NCBI GenBank assembly: GCA_963747345.1
Contig: CAVVFA010000009.1
Coordinates: 682,001 to 746,000, forward strand
DNA: 64,000 nucleotides
Origin: GCA-2746795 sp963747345
GTDB taxonomy: Bacteria > Chloroflexota > Anaerolineae > Promineifilales > Promineifilaceae
Direction: 5' to 3'
The notes beneath the pieces are model-generated. The model did not search any database. It was not told the DNA's origin and saw only the letters and a program-made list of their open reading frames with translations. Shown one piece after another: positions 1-9,582 of the stretch. The translations under genes were made by a program, and so were the position numbers. Positions within the stretch are counted from its first letter, which is position 1; the number at the start of each line of letters is the position of its first letter.

Positions 1-490
1 CGATGAAGATCATGACCAGGATAACGGCCGTTACCGTAAACACCCCCCCTTGCAACAACGCCTTCGCTCCCTGCATCCGCGTCTCTGGCCGCGCAAATAA
101 ATAGATCAACCCGCCCGCAACCACAATCAGAAATACCCACATCGCCGTCTTAAACGCATCAGCCACATTCTTCACATCCAGCATATGGCCGATTTCGGCG
201 GCATTGTAAACGGGATTATCCGTTCCAGGCAGGCGCAACTCTTCCAACAAGTAGATGACATCTGAGGCAGGCTCAGGACGTTGCAAATAATCTAGTGTCG
301 CATCGGCCAGTTCTGCCCGTTCTTCTGGCGAAAAGCCAAAGCGGTCTGGCGCAATGCGTTGATATTCCCAGGCGGGATAGCTGGGACTGTTCCAGGCGAT
401 CAGCACGCGCACAGTCATAGTCGTTAAGAAGAGTGGGGTGGCGATAACCACGAGCCAGCGGATGATGGTGGTGAGAGTATTTTTATTCAT
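1..490 (-). CDS. DUF1461/TIGR01906-type integral membrane protein (partial)
   Basis: An open frame of 163 codons starts with ATG at 490 and runs off the window edge with no stop. Residues about 8-30 form a first membrane segment. A hydrophilic stretch follows, with YPAWEYQRIAPDRFGFS and a later HMLDVKNVADAFKTA. A second membrane segment is at about residues 120-140. This order (TM, external loop with conserved Tyr/Phe, DVK motif, TM) is typical of the uncharacterised DUF1461 membrane family. The C-terminal segments lie outside the window. An AACGGCCGTT copy at 23-32 sits in the coding part. Function is unknown. Confidence 0.7.
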   Translation of the reverse strand, partial: MNKNTLTTIIRWLVVIATPLFLTTMTVRVLIAWNSPSYPAWEYQRIAPDRFGFSPEERAELADATLDYLQRPEPASDVIYLLEELRLPGTDNPVYNAAEIGHMLDVKNVADAFKTAMWVFLIVVAGGLIYLFARPETRMQGAKALLQGGVFTVTAVILVMIFI

Positions 491-526
491 GATTAGTCGA
501 GTATTCCTTTAATTGTTAGCAAAATA

Positions 527-598
527 GTTGCAGGGTTGCAGGGTTGCAAAGTAATGCGACATCATGCCACCTTGCCACTCTGCAACTTTGCCCCATTG
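527..598. repeat. intergenic dyad of short repeated words
   Basis: The left arm repeats GTTGCAGG/GTTGCAAAG and the right arm carries the complements CCTTGCCAC and CTCTGCAACTTTGCC. The core GTAATGCGACATCATG is shared, with changes, by the dyad at 4317-4401 in opposite orientation. It lies between the DUF1461 gene and the spermidine-synthase-like gene. Confidence 0.6.
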
Positions 599-604
599 CC
601 ATTT

Positions 605-2192
605 TTATTGTCCTAGTCCAGGGAGTCCGGTTACGCCTTCAGAGAGCAGGTAGCGCAGCACCAGGGTATCTACGATGGTTTCTACGGGAGCGCGTTCGTC
701 GGTGAAGATGACGTCTGAGGCGGTGGCGGATACAAGATTGGCGTTTGCCGTTTCGATGGCGGCACGCAGCAGCGGATCGGCGGCGGGATCGAGTTGTGCC
801 AGATTTTGGGCTAAATTTTGTGATGAGGTAGGCTGGTTGGTGGCTACCAAGATGGTATTGAGCGAACCAGGCACGTCGATGGCGTGGATGGTGGGGAATA
901 CGGTTTGCAGAGTAGCGGTCATGGCTTCAATCAGGGTGCGGTCTTCAGGAGCGCGGCCCACGTTGATGGCGACAGCCCCGTCCGCAGACAAATGTGCCTG
1001 AACCTCTTCAAAGAATTCTTGCGTGGTGAGATGCCAGGGAATGTATGGCACTTTGTAGGCGTCGATGGTGATGACATCGTATTGGCCGTCGAGTTGATTG
1101 AGTTCATAACGGCCGTCACCCACAATCACATTGATGTTGGGGTCTGTCAGGGCAAAATAATCCCGCCCCGCCTGCACGATGGCCGGGTCTAGCTCGATGC
1201 CATCAATAGGAATCGCACCAAATACCCGCGTAAACTGCTTGGGAATGGTGCCTGCCGCCAGACCAATCACAGCGGCATTGTCGATGGTAGGATCGGCCGT
1301 GAAATAGGGCGCGGCAAGCATGATGCTCCACACGGAAATGTTGTGTACGTAGCCGTCATCACAGTAAAAGGAGTGGAAAGCTTGGCCTTCGTTTAGCAGC
1401 AAGTAGTTGCAGTCGCCCCAACGCACGACCTGGATGTAGTTGTAGGCATGATTCGGTCTCGAAAATTTGGCCTTCGTAGGCTTTGAGGTCACCTCGTGTC
1501 CAGAGGAGAATAACGGGAATCAGCAGCAGCGCCAACATGGCGAACACGATGCCGGATTTCTTTTTTGTCTGCCACAGCCCTACCAGTCCGATAATCATGA
1601 GAATTGTGCCAAAGAGAACGGCCGTTATCCGCGAACCCAGCAATGGAATAGTAACCAGCACGGGCAAGTACGTCCCCAACAAACTACCCATCGTGGAGGT
1701 GGCATAGATGCGCCCGCTGACGCTGCCCGCTTCGCCCACATCCTGCACTGCCAGCCGAATGGCAAAAGGTGACATGCAGCCCAGGAGCGTCACCGGTATC
1801 GCCAGTGCCAATACGACCACGACCAGCGAACCAGCAATCGCGCCCACTTGCAAGTCTGCCATCGCCGCCGCCGCTGATTTGAGCACGACACTGGTCAGCA
1901 GCAGGAAGAAGACGGAAGCAAATCCGGTGAGGGTGACAAGTTGATAGAAGGTGTGGGGAAACGGCCGTTTGTCAGCCAACTTGCCGCCCAGAAAATATCC
2001 CAGCGTCAGAAAGAGCAGTACCAGCCCAATGACGTTGGCCCAGACGATGTTGGAGGTGCCGTAGACGGTTTGCAACATGCGGCTGGTGGTGAATTCTATG
2101 GCCAGGGTGGACATGCCGGCGATGAAGACTGTCAGGTAAAGGTATTTACGGTTAATGATTTGAGATTGACGATTGTTTGTCTCGTTTTCCAT
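605..2192 (-). CDS. membrane-anchored spermidine-synthase-like protein (frameshifted)
   Basis: The N-terminal half (from ATG 2192) has about seven hydrophobic segments and motifs typical of fused MFS-like/spermidine synthase proteins (AIEFTTSRML, YGTSNIVWANVIG, GRIYATSTMGSLLGTYL). The C-terminal half is a Rossmann aminopropyltransferase-like domain with VIGLAAGTIPKQF, GIELDPA, VGDGRYEL and TIDAYKVPYIP. The halves are in different frames overlapping at 1359-1492. Joining QIFETES to AYNYIQV restores the family motif if one base near 1448 is removed. I therefore treat it as one gene of about 528 codons. Polyamine synthesis is not proven; many such fusions have unknown substrates. Confidence 0.75.
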
Positions 2193-2233
2193 ATAGAGAG
2201 GGAATTATAACGGGTTGTGGAGATTATGCAGGG

Positions 2234-4307
2234 TCAATCCAATGTGAAATATTCTTGCATTTCAACGGCCGTTTTCCCGCCAACATTCTTAAAAATCAGC
2301 GTCAACGGCTGGTCGTACACCACAAAACTTTCATCCACACGACCGCCAGTCACACCCGGCATCGTCTCGGCCAAATAAGCATCTCACGCCTTCCGGCGGC
2401 GTCAGACCAGGCCAGCCAAATGTGTCTGGTCGGTAAAAGAGATTGGCCAAGTGGGGATAACGGCCGTTTACCCACACCAACTCATAGCCCAATTCCCCGT
2501 CAAACAAAAGCTGATGATACTGTCCCGAAAGCGGGTACGACTCAGGCAGTCGCGGCACCACGCCATACACGCGATTCGTCACCAGCGTCAGATAATCGGC
2601 TTCGACCAATAGTTCCAAATTTGCGGACAATTTCTCCTCAGAATCGCGGTCGCCAGTACCCGTTAACCAGGTTAGTTCGCGGTTGGTATACTCCTCCCGC
2701 AAGCGAGCCTCTCCGTCATAGGCCATCGAAATGGGCAGCGAATCGTCCCACTGCTCGCTCAAAATCAGGCGAACCTAGTGACACGTTGTCGTAAATCCAC
2801 TGCGATGCCGTAATCCAGGGATGGTCGTGATCTGGTAGATGGTGACAAATGCAAAGGCGTAAACGGCCGTTCCCGCCAACACCCCGCCCCACACCAGCCG
2901 CCGCCACCAAACCCGCCGCCAACTTAACACCATCGCCGCCGCATACAGCATCAAAAACGGCGTCAATGGCTGCAAATAGCGCATAAACTTGACGTAGAAA
3001 CTGCCAGTGACTAAGAAAAAGGGGATCATCCAGGAAAGTAAAATCAGAGATTGGAGACTGGAGAACTTGTCCTGAGCTTGCCAAAGGTGTGGAGATCGGG
3101 CAAGTGTCCAAGACCAAAATCTCCAATCTCTAATCTCCAATCTCCTAACAGCCTGCCAAATTGCCCAGCCAAACCCGGCAAATCCTAACAGCGCCAACAG
3201 CGGCCCCATGCCCCACTTAAATTGCATTTCGAGGTAGTAAAGATAAGGTAGTGTGCCTTCGTATTGGCGCGTGAAAGGAATATCTCCGCCACCGTTGACC
3301 ATGACGCTTTGGGTAGAAATATTATCGAGATAGCAGGATGCCCAGTTCAAACGCGGAATGGTGACTGGTCCCAGCGCCAGCGCCGGTGTAATGACCTCAC
3401 AAGACCAATCGAGTACCGCAAACGGATTGGTGATGAAAAAGGTGAGGAAGGCGACGAAAACGGCCGTTATCCACCACCTGATCCACTTTTCCCCAAAACC
3501 CAGCCACGCCGTCACCGCCAACGGCAAAAACAATAGCACCGCCGAAAACTTCGCCCCCACCGCCAGCCCCACAAACACAGCCGCCAGGATGACATAGAAA
3601 GCTGATGAAGTAAGTGCACGCTGCGCCTCCGCCTCGCTGCCACTTTGCCACCTTGCCACCTTGCCACCTTGCCCCTTTACCATAAAGTACAGCGCCGCCA
3701 CCGTAAAAAACGTCAAATACGGATCCACAACAAAAAAGTGAGCAAGCTGAATATGCATCACATTCAGCGCCAGGAACGCCGCCGCCAACAAGCCAACCTC
3801 TGGACTAAACAGGCGTCGCCCCAGCAAAAACACAAAGAGTATCGTGCCCAAATCGACCAACCCCGTCAGGGCACGGGTGACAACCGCCAGATGACGAAAC
3901 TCCACCATATCGGCCGTATTCAGGATGTCGGTGGTAAATAGCCAATGCGCGGGGAAGATGTTGGAAACGGCCGTTTCCCCCAACCAATCAGCCAATTTCG
4001 TCGCCGCTACCCCCAAATACAACGGCAAATGTCCATACGCAAACTTACGGGGTTGGTCTTGCTCCACCACAATGCCCACACTTTCAGCATCTGGCGGCCA
4101 ATAATAGGGATTGATTGTCGATTCAGAAGGAGAAAAAGCCGTCGCCCACTCATCCGGCCATTCAATCGTAGTAGCTACCCAGTGGATATACCGTTCATCA
4201 GGATGAAAATGATAATAACCATCCCAATCCAGCCCCGTCCAACGCAAAACGGCCGCACCAATAATTATGAGAACCAATACTGCCCACACCATCCATTTTC
4301 GCATCAT
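2234..4307 (-). CDS. GT39-type membrane glycosyltransferase (three frameshifts)
   Basis: This is a multi-pass membrane protein starting at ATG 4307. The first external loop carries YYHFHPDERYIHWVA, the acidic motif of dolichyl-phosphate-mannose-like transferases, and about ten membrane segments follow. The frame breaks near 2830, 2770 and 2385. Reading across the breaks gives WITASQWIYDNV, then LILSEQWDDSLP, then DESFVVYDQPLTLIFKN with a stop at 2234-2236. These are the usual C-terminal motifs of this family. Two repeat-derived stretches lie inside the coding region at 3048-3152 and 3640-3681. Likely role: sugar transfer to lipid or protein at the outer face of the membrane; donor unknown. 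Confidence 0.75.
3048..3152. repeat. word dyad inserted within the GT39 gene
   Basis: The arms are AGATTGGAGACTGGAGA and its complements TCTCCAATCTC, repeated twice. The loop contains a degenerate CTTGTCCTGAGCTTGCC segment. It is translated as LEIRDWRFWSWTLARS within the membrane protein. This is the same class of structure as the intergenic dyads in this window. Confidence 0.6.
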
Positions 4308-4316
4308 GGAATTCTA

Positions 4317-4401
4317 GTGGCAAGGTTGCAAAGGAGCAAAGTTGCAAGGTCATGAGGCAGCACATTACGCTGATACCTTGCAACTTTGCCACTCTGCAAC
4401 T
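4317..4401. repeat. intergenic dyad, relative of the 527-598 element
   Basis: GGTTGCAAAGGAGCAAAGTT words in the left arm pair with CCTTGCAACTTTGCC and CTCTGCAACTTT in the right arm. The centre (ATTACGCTGAT) is complementary to that of the first dyad. It separates the L25 gene end from the GT39 gene start. Confidence 0.55.
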
Positions 4402-4467
4402 TTAAAACAAAAAAGGCCGGAACCAAAGTCCCGACCTTCATTACATTCAAATACAAGCTGTTTAGGC

Positions 4468-5124
4468 TTAGAAATCTTCTTCGTCTTTGCCCTTGCTGAT
4501 AACTTCCACAGAATCGGCAGATGGTGAGAAATCGCCTTCCAAGCCATCTTCTTCCGCATCCATGCTAGCACGGTCAAAGGAGAAGGAAGCAACCGTTTCT
4601 TCTGGGTCTGCAAGAATGGTAACACCCTCAGGGAGCGTCAAATCAGCGACCGTAATCACATCATCAGTGTCAACAATCATGCTGATATCAACTTCAATTT
4701 CAGAAACCAGAGCTTCTGGCAACGCTTCGATAGCAATCGTACGCATAGCAAAAGAAATCGTACCTTGACCACTCGCCATTGCTTTAGAAGTTCCAACCGC
4801 CACCAATTCAGCTTCACCAGCAATAACAATTTTCAAATCGACCTCTAAGAAATCGACGTGAATCATGTCACCACGAGTCATATGCTGCTGAATGTCACGC
4901 GCCAAAACGGTGCGTGTCTCATCACCAAGCTGCACATCAATCAAATTACTACCACCTGATTTACGTAAAACACGGAACAGTTCGCGGGCATTCAATTGAA
5001 TGCTAACGGGTTCTGTTGCCCCATAAATCACAGCTGGCGTGATACCTTCACGACGCAGTTGTTTTACTTTTTTACCAGTTATCACGCGGTTTTCCGCTGT
5101 AATTGCCAAACGTTCTTCACTCAT
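4468..5124 (-). CDS. rplY: 50S ribosomal protein L25/Ctc family
   Basis: 218 residues, the long (Ctc/TL5) form of bL25, which binds 5S rRNA in the large subunit. The N-terminal L25 domain (1-95) shows the typical RVITGKKVKQLRREGITPAVIYG and VDFLEVD. The C-terminal beta domain (96-185) carries IAIEALPEALVSEIEVDIS and DLTLPEGVTIL. The tail is acidic and ends KGKDEEDF. ATG at 5124 is preceded by AGGATGAGCAACC. The gene stands alone with its own promoter at 5358-5385 and a structured leader of about 225 nt, suggesting leader control. Confidence 0.95.
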   Translation of the reverse strand: MSEERLAITAENRVITGKKVKQLRREGITPAVIYGATEPVSIQLNARELFRVLRKSGGSNLIDVQLGDETRTVLARDIQQHMTRGDMIHVDFLEVDLKIVIAGEAELVAVGTSKAMASGQGTISFAMRTIAIEALPEALVSEIEVDISMIVDTDDVITVADLTLPEGVTILADPEETVASFSFDRASMDAEEDGLEGDFSPSADSVEVISKGKDEEDF

Positions 5125-5162
5125 GGTTGCTCATCCTCAGCTAGCGTACTCCTTCGAATAGA

Positions 5163-5218
5163 GCGGGGATTAGGAGATGGTAGGATTCAATCAAATCCTC
5201 TTATCTCCCAATCCCCGC
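5163..5218. other. long hairpin in the L25 leader
   Basis: GCGGGGATTAGGAGAT...pairs with ATCTCCCAATCCCCGC over about 24 bp with small bulges. It lies 39 nt upstream of the L25 start and would fold in its leader RNA. It may equally be one of the word-dyad repeats. Confidence 0.55.
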
Positions 5219-5277
5219 ATTTTTCCTCGAAGGGCCAAATAATCTATTATTAATTCACCCATCTCCTGACAAAAAGA

Positions 5278-5311
5278 CGCATCCGAATGTGTATTTTGTT
5301 ACCCGGATGCG
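5278..5311 (-). terminator. terminator-like hairpin in the L25 leader
   Basis: On the minus strand an 8-bp GC-rich stem (CGCATCCG/CGGATGCG, 18-nt loop) is followed by TCTTTTTG. It lies between the predicted L25 promoter and the gene, so it could act as an attenuator. Confidence 0.55.
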
Positions 5312-5357
5312 CTATGTTTGATTATAATTGTCACTCTTGATGGAAATGAACTGGTGA

Positions 5358-5385
5358 AGTATAGCAATCTTTACCAATCCGTCAA
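5358..5385 (-). promoter_or_regulatory. sigma70-type promoter for L25
   Basis: The minus strand reads TTGACG (5385-5380), a 16-nt spacer, and TATACT (5363-5358), a near-consensus pair pointing toward the L25 gene. The predicted start is near 5350. The rest of 5386-5516 has no other feature that I can see. Confidence 0.6.
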
Positions 5386-5535
5386 CTTGACCATTCAAAT
5401 TCTTATCACCAAATAGTAACGAAATTTCGACATAGGCGAAAGAGATTAGCAGAAGGTTCAATCAACTTGACGCGCAGGGCAGCACAGGGTAAAAAAGCAC
5501 CCTTGGAGACTTTATTATGACACAAACAAATAGCG

Positions 5536-5928
5536 TTGAAACTAACCGATTATTACACAATTATCAAAGAGCTAGGCAAACTGCAAACGACTCAGCATGC
5601 CGAACGCTGGAGTGAGGCCACCCTGCACACCTTGGCGCTCAATTTGGACAAAGGTACTAAAAAGAAGTTGGTTAAGGCATTACCAATCCCCTTGTCAGAC
5701 CAATTAAAACGCAAATTTTGGCTCGTCCATTTTCGAGACAAAAGCCTCACAACGGTTGAATTTCAAAAAATGACGGGACGCCGCGCTGGCAATACAGACG
5801 AAACGTTTGCTCGCTATCCAGTTATTGCCACTTTTCATGGACTAAAAGCCCTCATCGACGATTCCCTTACTGATGATGTGGCTGATACGCTATCCCCGGA
5901 ACTGAGCCAAATGTGGCAAGATGCGTAG
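5536..5928 (+). CDS. DUF2267-like protein
   Basis: 130 residues from a TTG start. The pattern HAERWSEATLHTLALNLDKGTKKKLVKALPIPLSDQL, then a second EETFARYPVIATFHGLKALI-like half, resembles DUF2267, small helical proteins of unknown function made of two similar halves. An ATG at 5517 with GGAG upstream opens another frame (MTQTNS) and may be the true start, joined by a single-base shift. The stop overlaps the next start by 8 bases, so the two are probably co-transcribed. Confidence 0.6.
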   Translation: MKLTDYYTIIKELGKLQTTQHAERWSEATLHTLALNLDKGTKKKLVKALPIPLSDQLKRKFWLVHFRDKSLTTVEFQKMTGRRAGNTDETFARYPVIATFHGLKALIDDSLTDDVADTLSPELSQMWQDA

Positions 5929-7672
5929 ACCTGTAATCAGTAAACAGTTATCAGTTATCAGTAAAACCGTATTTGATCACCGATTACCGATCACTGGGTA
6001 CCGATTACTGTTTGCACTCTTTTTTATATTTCTACTAATCGGCTGCGAGGCGGAATTGCCGGAAACGGCCGTTCGTGGCTCCATCCAAGTTTCCCTCACA
6101 GCAGACGGCGAAACCTACAATCTCAATACCGAAGCAACCAATGTACGGGAACTGCTTGAAGAAGCCGGCATCACGCTAGACGAAGACGACGAGCTTTCTC
6201 CCCCCGCCTACACCCCCTTGGTTGGTGGTGAAGCCATCACCGTAGTCCGTATCAAAGAAGAGATCGAAACCATCACCAACAGCATTCCCTTCGACCGAAA
6301 AATCGTGCGCAATGAATCGATGGAACAGGGAGAAGAACGCATCGTACAAAACGGCGAAATGGGTCTCCAAGAAACAACCATCCGTATCGTTTATCGTGAC
6401 GGCCTGGAAGCAGAACGCTGGCCCACGCAGACAATCATTATCCAGGAACCAACAGATGAAATTTTTATGCAGGGCATCGGCGCGGCGCGGGGAAACGTGA
6501 GTTTTCCGGGTACGCTGGCTTATATGAGTGACGGAACGGCCGTTATCCTGCAAGGATCCGCTGCTTTCCCTGAACAACTCGATGTGGGGGGTGGTCTCGA
6601 TGGGCGCGTGTTCGATTTATCCCCCACCGGCGACCATTTGCTCTTTACGCGCGTCGATGGCGATCTTGCCAGTTTCAACAATAAGCTCTACGTCATCGAA
6701 ACGCAGCGCGGCGCAGAACCGCGTGACCTGGGCATCAACAATGTGCTGTGGGCAGGCTGGAATCCAGCGAGCGAGGCCGAAATCGGGCAGATCGCCTATA
6801 CGACAGCCATCTCCTCCACACAGCCACCCGGCTGGGAAGCCAATAACGACCTGTGGCTGAGCGAAATTCCTGTTGACGAAGAAGATGAACTGGAACCAGA
6901 ACTGATCATCGAAGCATATCCCGCGCTCTACGGTTGGTGGGGTGGCAATTATGCGTGGTCGCCCGATGGCACACGCATCGGCTACAGCTTCGCCAACGAA
7001 GTGGGCACCATCACCCTGGAACCGGAGAAAAATGAGGAACAGCGCGTGCAACTGCAAACGTTCACTGAGTTCAATACGCTCTCTGACTGGGTATGGGTGC
7101 CGACGCTCACCTGGTCGCCCGACGGCCGTTTTCTAGCCTACACCACGCACAACAGCAACGACCCGGATGAGACAGTGTTTGACAGTTGGGCAATTGATAC
7201 CATGACGGGGGTAAACGGCCGTTTTGTAGAAAATGCAGGCATGTGGGCACATCTGAACTGGAGCGGCAACGCCAATGCAGATAATCCCATCGCCTTTTTG
7301 CGCACCACCAATCCGCTAGACAGCCAACGCAGCAGCTACACCCTCTGGCTCATGGATCAAGACGGCAGCAACGCCCACCAGATTTATCCCGCCACTAACG
7401 AAAACAGCTACTTCCCCCGCCAACAGCGCTTCATGGCCTGGGGGCCAACCGGCAACGACATCGCGTTCGTCTATAACAACGCCCTCTACCTCTACAACCT
7501 GAAAGAAGAAACCGCCCGCCCCCTCACCGACGACGACGCCATCAACACCCACCCCACCTGGGCACCTTACGGCGCGGCACTCACAGACGAACTTGCCGCC
7601 GTCACCCCCACACCCACCACCACCAATACCCTTGGCGATATACTGCCAGAATCATCAGGACGCGGAGAATAA
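5921..7672 (+). CDS. lipoprotein with DUF348/G5 domains and TolB-like propeller
   Basis: 583 residues. The lipobox is LLIGC at about 38-42. Residues 60-110 form a ubiquitin-like DUF348 domain (IQVSLTADGETYNLNTEATNVRELLEEAGI), followed by a G5 domain (EETITNSIPFDRKIVRNESMEQGEERIVQNGEMG). From about 190 there are PD40/TolB blades with repeated WSPDGTRIGYSF and WSPDGRFLAYTT. The first 30 codons (RPVISKQLSVISK...HRLPITGYRL) come from a short-word repeat at 5930-6010, so the natural signal peptide may start later. Likely role: surface or cell-wall binding; ligand unknown. The stretch 7673-7892 downstream has one AACGGCCGTT copy (7704) and a possible promoter only. Confidence 0.8.
   Translation: MRRPVISKQLSVISKTVFDHRLPITGYRLLFALFFIFLLIGCEAELPETAVRGSIQVSLTADGETYNLNTEATNVRELLEEAGITLDEDDELSPPAYTPLVGGEAITVVRIKEEIETITNSIPFDRKIVRNESMEQGEERIVQNGEMGLQETTIRIVYRDGLEAERWPTQTIIIQEPTDEIFMQGIGAARGNVSFPGTLAYMSDGTAVILQGSAAFPEQLDVGGGLDGRVFDLSPTGDHLLFTRVDGDLASFNNKLYVIETQRGAEPRDLGINNVLWAGWNPASEAEIGQIAYTTAISSTQPPGWEANNDLWLSEIPVDEEDELEPELIIEAYPALYGWWGGNYAWSPDGTRIGYSFANEVGTITLEPEKNEEQRVQLQTFTEFNTLSDWVWVPTLTWSPDGRFLAYTTHNSNDPDETVFDSWAIDTMTGVNGRFVENAGMWAHLNWSGNANADNPIAFLRTTNPLDSQRSSYTLWLMDQDGSNAHQIYPATNENSYFPRQQRFMAWGPTGNDIAFVYNNALYLYNLKEETARPLTDDDAINTHPTWAPYGAALTDELAAVTPTPTTTNTLGDILPESSGRGE
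5930..6010. repeat. short-word repeat in a lipoprotein 5' end
   Basis: CAGTTATCAGT words are followed by ACCGATTACCGAT words partly complementary to them. It is translated as VISKQLSVISK and HRLPITGYR, peptides with no sign of a functional role, at the front of a signal sequence. Confidence 0.55.
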
Positions 7673-7892
7673 CCTTCCTTTGAGGGATAACTGGGGAGAG
7701 GGCAAAACGGCCGTTTCCCGTCCCCACGCAAATCATTGACACACTACTCAAAGTCTAAGGAATAAATCACGCTTCGCCCACAGGATCAAAACTTGCGCTC
7801 ACCCAACTCAGTTTAACAGTTGCAGAAAGCAGCATTTAGGTGTTAAATTACAGTCAAGTAGTACCCATGTCCTATAAAACAACGGGTGGATC

Positions 7893-8954
7893 ATGCATAC
7901 CTTCTATCACCAGGGGCATATCAAACATGATCCGGAAGCACTACATAAACCGGATGCGCCCCAACAAAACAACATCTACAACGATACCGCAAGCCGTGGC
8001 CTAGCCCTCTACGAGGCCATCAGCAAAGCCAACCTGGGCAAAATCACCACCCCAGGCGATTTCGGCACAGAACCCATCGACATCCTCCACGACTACGGGA
8101 TGCGCAACTTACTGCAAGATGGCTATGCCCGCGCCAAAACAGAATTTCAAGCCGACTTTGCCTTACCACACACCTTTGCCCTAAACACAAAACCACCACG
8201 CAAGCCCCGCTCCCTCCAAGGCCAATTAGGCTACTACGCCTACGACCTCGCCTCCCCCCTCTTTGAACACACCTGGGAAGCCGCATACTGGAGCGTACAA
8301 ACATCCCTAAGCGCTGCCGCTCTCGTTTCCGTGGGCAACGAACAGATCGCCTATGCCCTATGCCGACCACCGGGCCATCACGCAGGCACAGCCTTTTTTG
8401 GCGGCGGCTCTTACCTCAACAATGCCGCAATTACCGCCAATTGGCTGCTGCAACAAGGCCGCCGCGTTGCCATCCTCGACATCGACTACCACCATGGCAA
8501 CGGTACCCAAAATATCTTCTACCATCGGTCAGATGTGCTCGTCTGCTCCCTCCATGCCGACCCGCTATACGAATATCCCTACTACTGGGGCTATGCCGAT
8601 GAGTACGGCGTCGATCATGGCCGCAACTACAATTACAACTTCCCCCTCCCACGCGGTACCACCGAGAAGCATTATCTCGACGTATTAGCTGAAACGCTCA
8701 AAAAAATTCAGCTTTATGTGCCAGATATCTTGGTACTCTCGCTTGGATTTGATACACTGGATGGCGATCCTGCTGGCAGCCTCAAACTAGAACCCAGCAG
8801 TTTCCTCCCTATCGGTAAAATGATTCAGGGTTTAGGCATCCCAGTTGCAGTTATTCAAGAAGGTGGCAGCCTTTTACCAGCATTAGGCGAAAGCGCCATC
8901 AACTTTTTTACGGGACTCCTACCTGAAAAACAGTCCAGGCGAAACAACCCATGA
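7893..8954 (+). CDS. histone deacetylase/acetylpolyamine amidohydrolase family protein
   Basis: 353 residues, the usual length for class II-like bacterial HDAC proteins. Zn-dependent deacetylation is expected. Visible motifs are the catalytic His pair in CRPPGHHAG (about 155), the metal ligands in DIDYHHGNGTQ (about 200), the GGSYLNNAAI glycine loop, SLGFDTLDGDP near 290 and IQEGG. The N-terminus (DPEALHKPDAPQQNN) replaces the HPE loop seen in acetylpolyamine aminohydrolases. The substrate (acetylpolyamine or acetyl-lysine) cannot be read from sequence. The stop overlaps the next gene's start (ATGA), so it forms an operon with two arrestin-like proteins. Confidence 0.9.
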   Translation: MHTFYHQGHIKHDPEALHKPDAPQQNNIYNDTASRGLALYEAISKANLGKITTPGDFGTEPIDILHDYGMRNLLQDGYARAKTEFQADFALPHTFALNTKPPRKPRSLQGQLGYYAYDLASPLFEHTWEAAYWSVQTSLSAAALVSVGNEQIAYALCRPPGHHAGTAFFGGGSYLNNAAITANWLLQQGRRVAILDIDYHHGNGTQNIFYHRSDVLVCSLHADPLYEYPYYWGYADEYGVDHGRNYNYNFPLPRGTTEKHYLDVLAETLKKIQLYVPDILVLSLGFDTLDGDPAGSLKLEPSSFLPIGKMIQGLGIPVAVIQEGGSLLPALGESAINFFTGLLPEKQSRRNNP

Positions 8955-9571
8955 CAATCAGAAATTCATCCAAAGGAAGCAATCAACTTAATACAAATAA
9001 ACCAGGGTGTTTTCTTGGCTTTGCTGTCGCATGGACGGTTTTTTCATGTGGCATGGCTGCCTTGATGTTCACCAATGAGCCTAACGTTTTTGGCATTATG
9101 TTCATTTCTCTATTTATCCTAATTGGTATTGGACTCATGATCTACGCCGGCATGGTTTATTACACACGCTTCAAAGTGGGCAAACCCGACTTTGTTATCT
9201 CTCATTCAGAAGCCCGCCTTGGCGAACAAATTAATTTCAGCTTTACCCACACCCTGCGCAGCGATGTCAAAATCAATTGGATGAAAACACAGCTCATCCT
9301 CCGCGAAACAGCTACCTACCAACGTGGTACCGACACCACCACCGTCACCCACAACAACATCATAGACGAATATGAAGAACCGGGCTTCGATTACCGAGGC
9401 GGACAAATGTTTAGCAAAGCGTACAGTTTCACGCTCCCTGAAGATGGAATGCACACCCTCAAGGTGCGGCGCAACGCCTTAGAATGGTTTATCAAATTTG
9501 AAGCAGATATTCCGTCAATGCCCAATTTCGTAGAAGAATTTGAAATCATTGTTCATCCAGAAACACGGTAG
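8951..9571 (+). CDS. membrane-anchored arrestin-like protein
   Basis: 206 residues. Two membrane segments (about 22-40 and 49-70) precede a soluble beta-rich domain. KPDFVISHSEARLGEQINFSF, MFSKAYSFTLPEDG and KVRRNALEWFIKFEADIP follow the strand order of arrestin_N/Spo0M-like folds. The fold assignment is by pattern and moderately sure; function is unknown. It starts within the HDAC stop and is followed after 11 bases by a second, soluble arrestin-like gene, so the two may form a pair. Confidence 0.55.
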   Translation: MTIRNSSKGSNQLNTNKPGCFLGFAVAWTVFSCGMAALMFTNEPNVFGIMFISLFILIGIGLMIYAGMVYYTRFKVGKPDFVISHSEARLGEQINFSFTHTLRSDVKINWMKTQLILRETATYQRGTDTTTVTHNNIIDEYEEPGFDYRGGQMFSKAYSFTLPEDGMHTLKVRRNALEWFIKFEADIPSMPNFVEEFEIIVHPETR

Positions 9572-9582
9572 GGGTATTTCAC

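Noticed and set aside
3264..4355. Plus-strand open frames opposite the GT39 gene
   Set aside because: They are shadows rich in Arg/His/Pro with no family match; the minus frame has membrane segments and conserved motifs.
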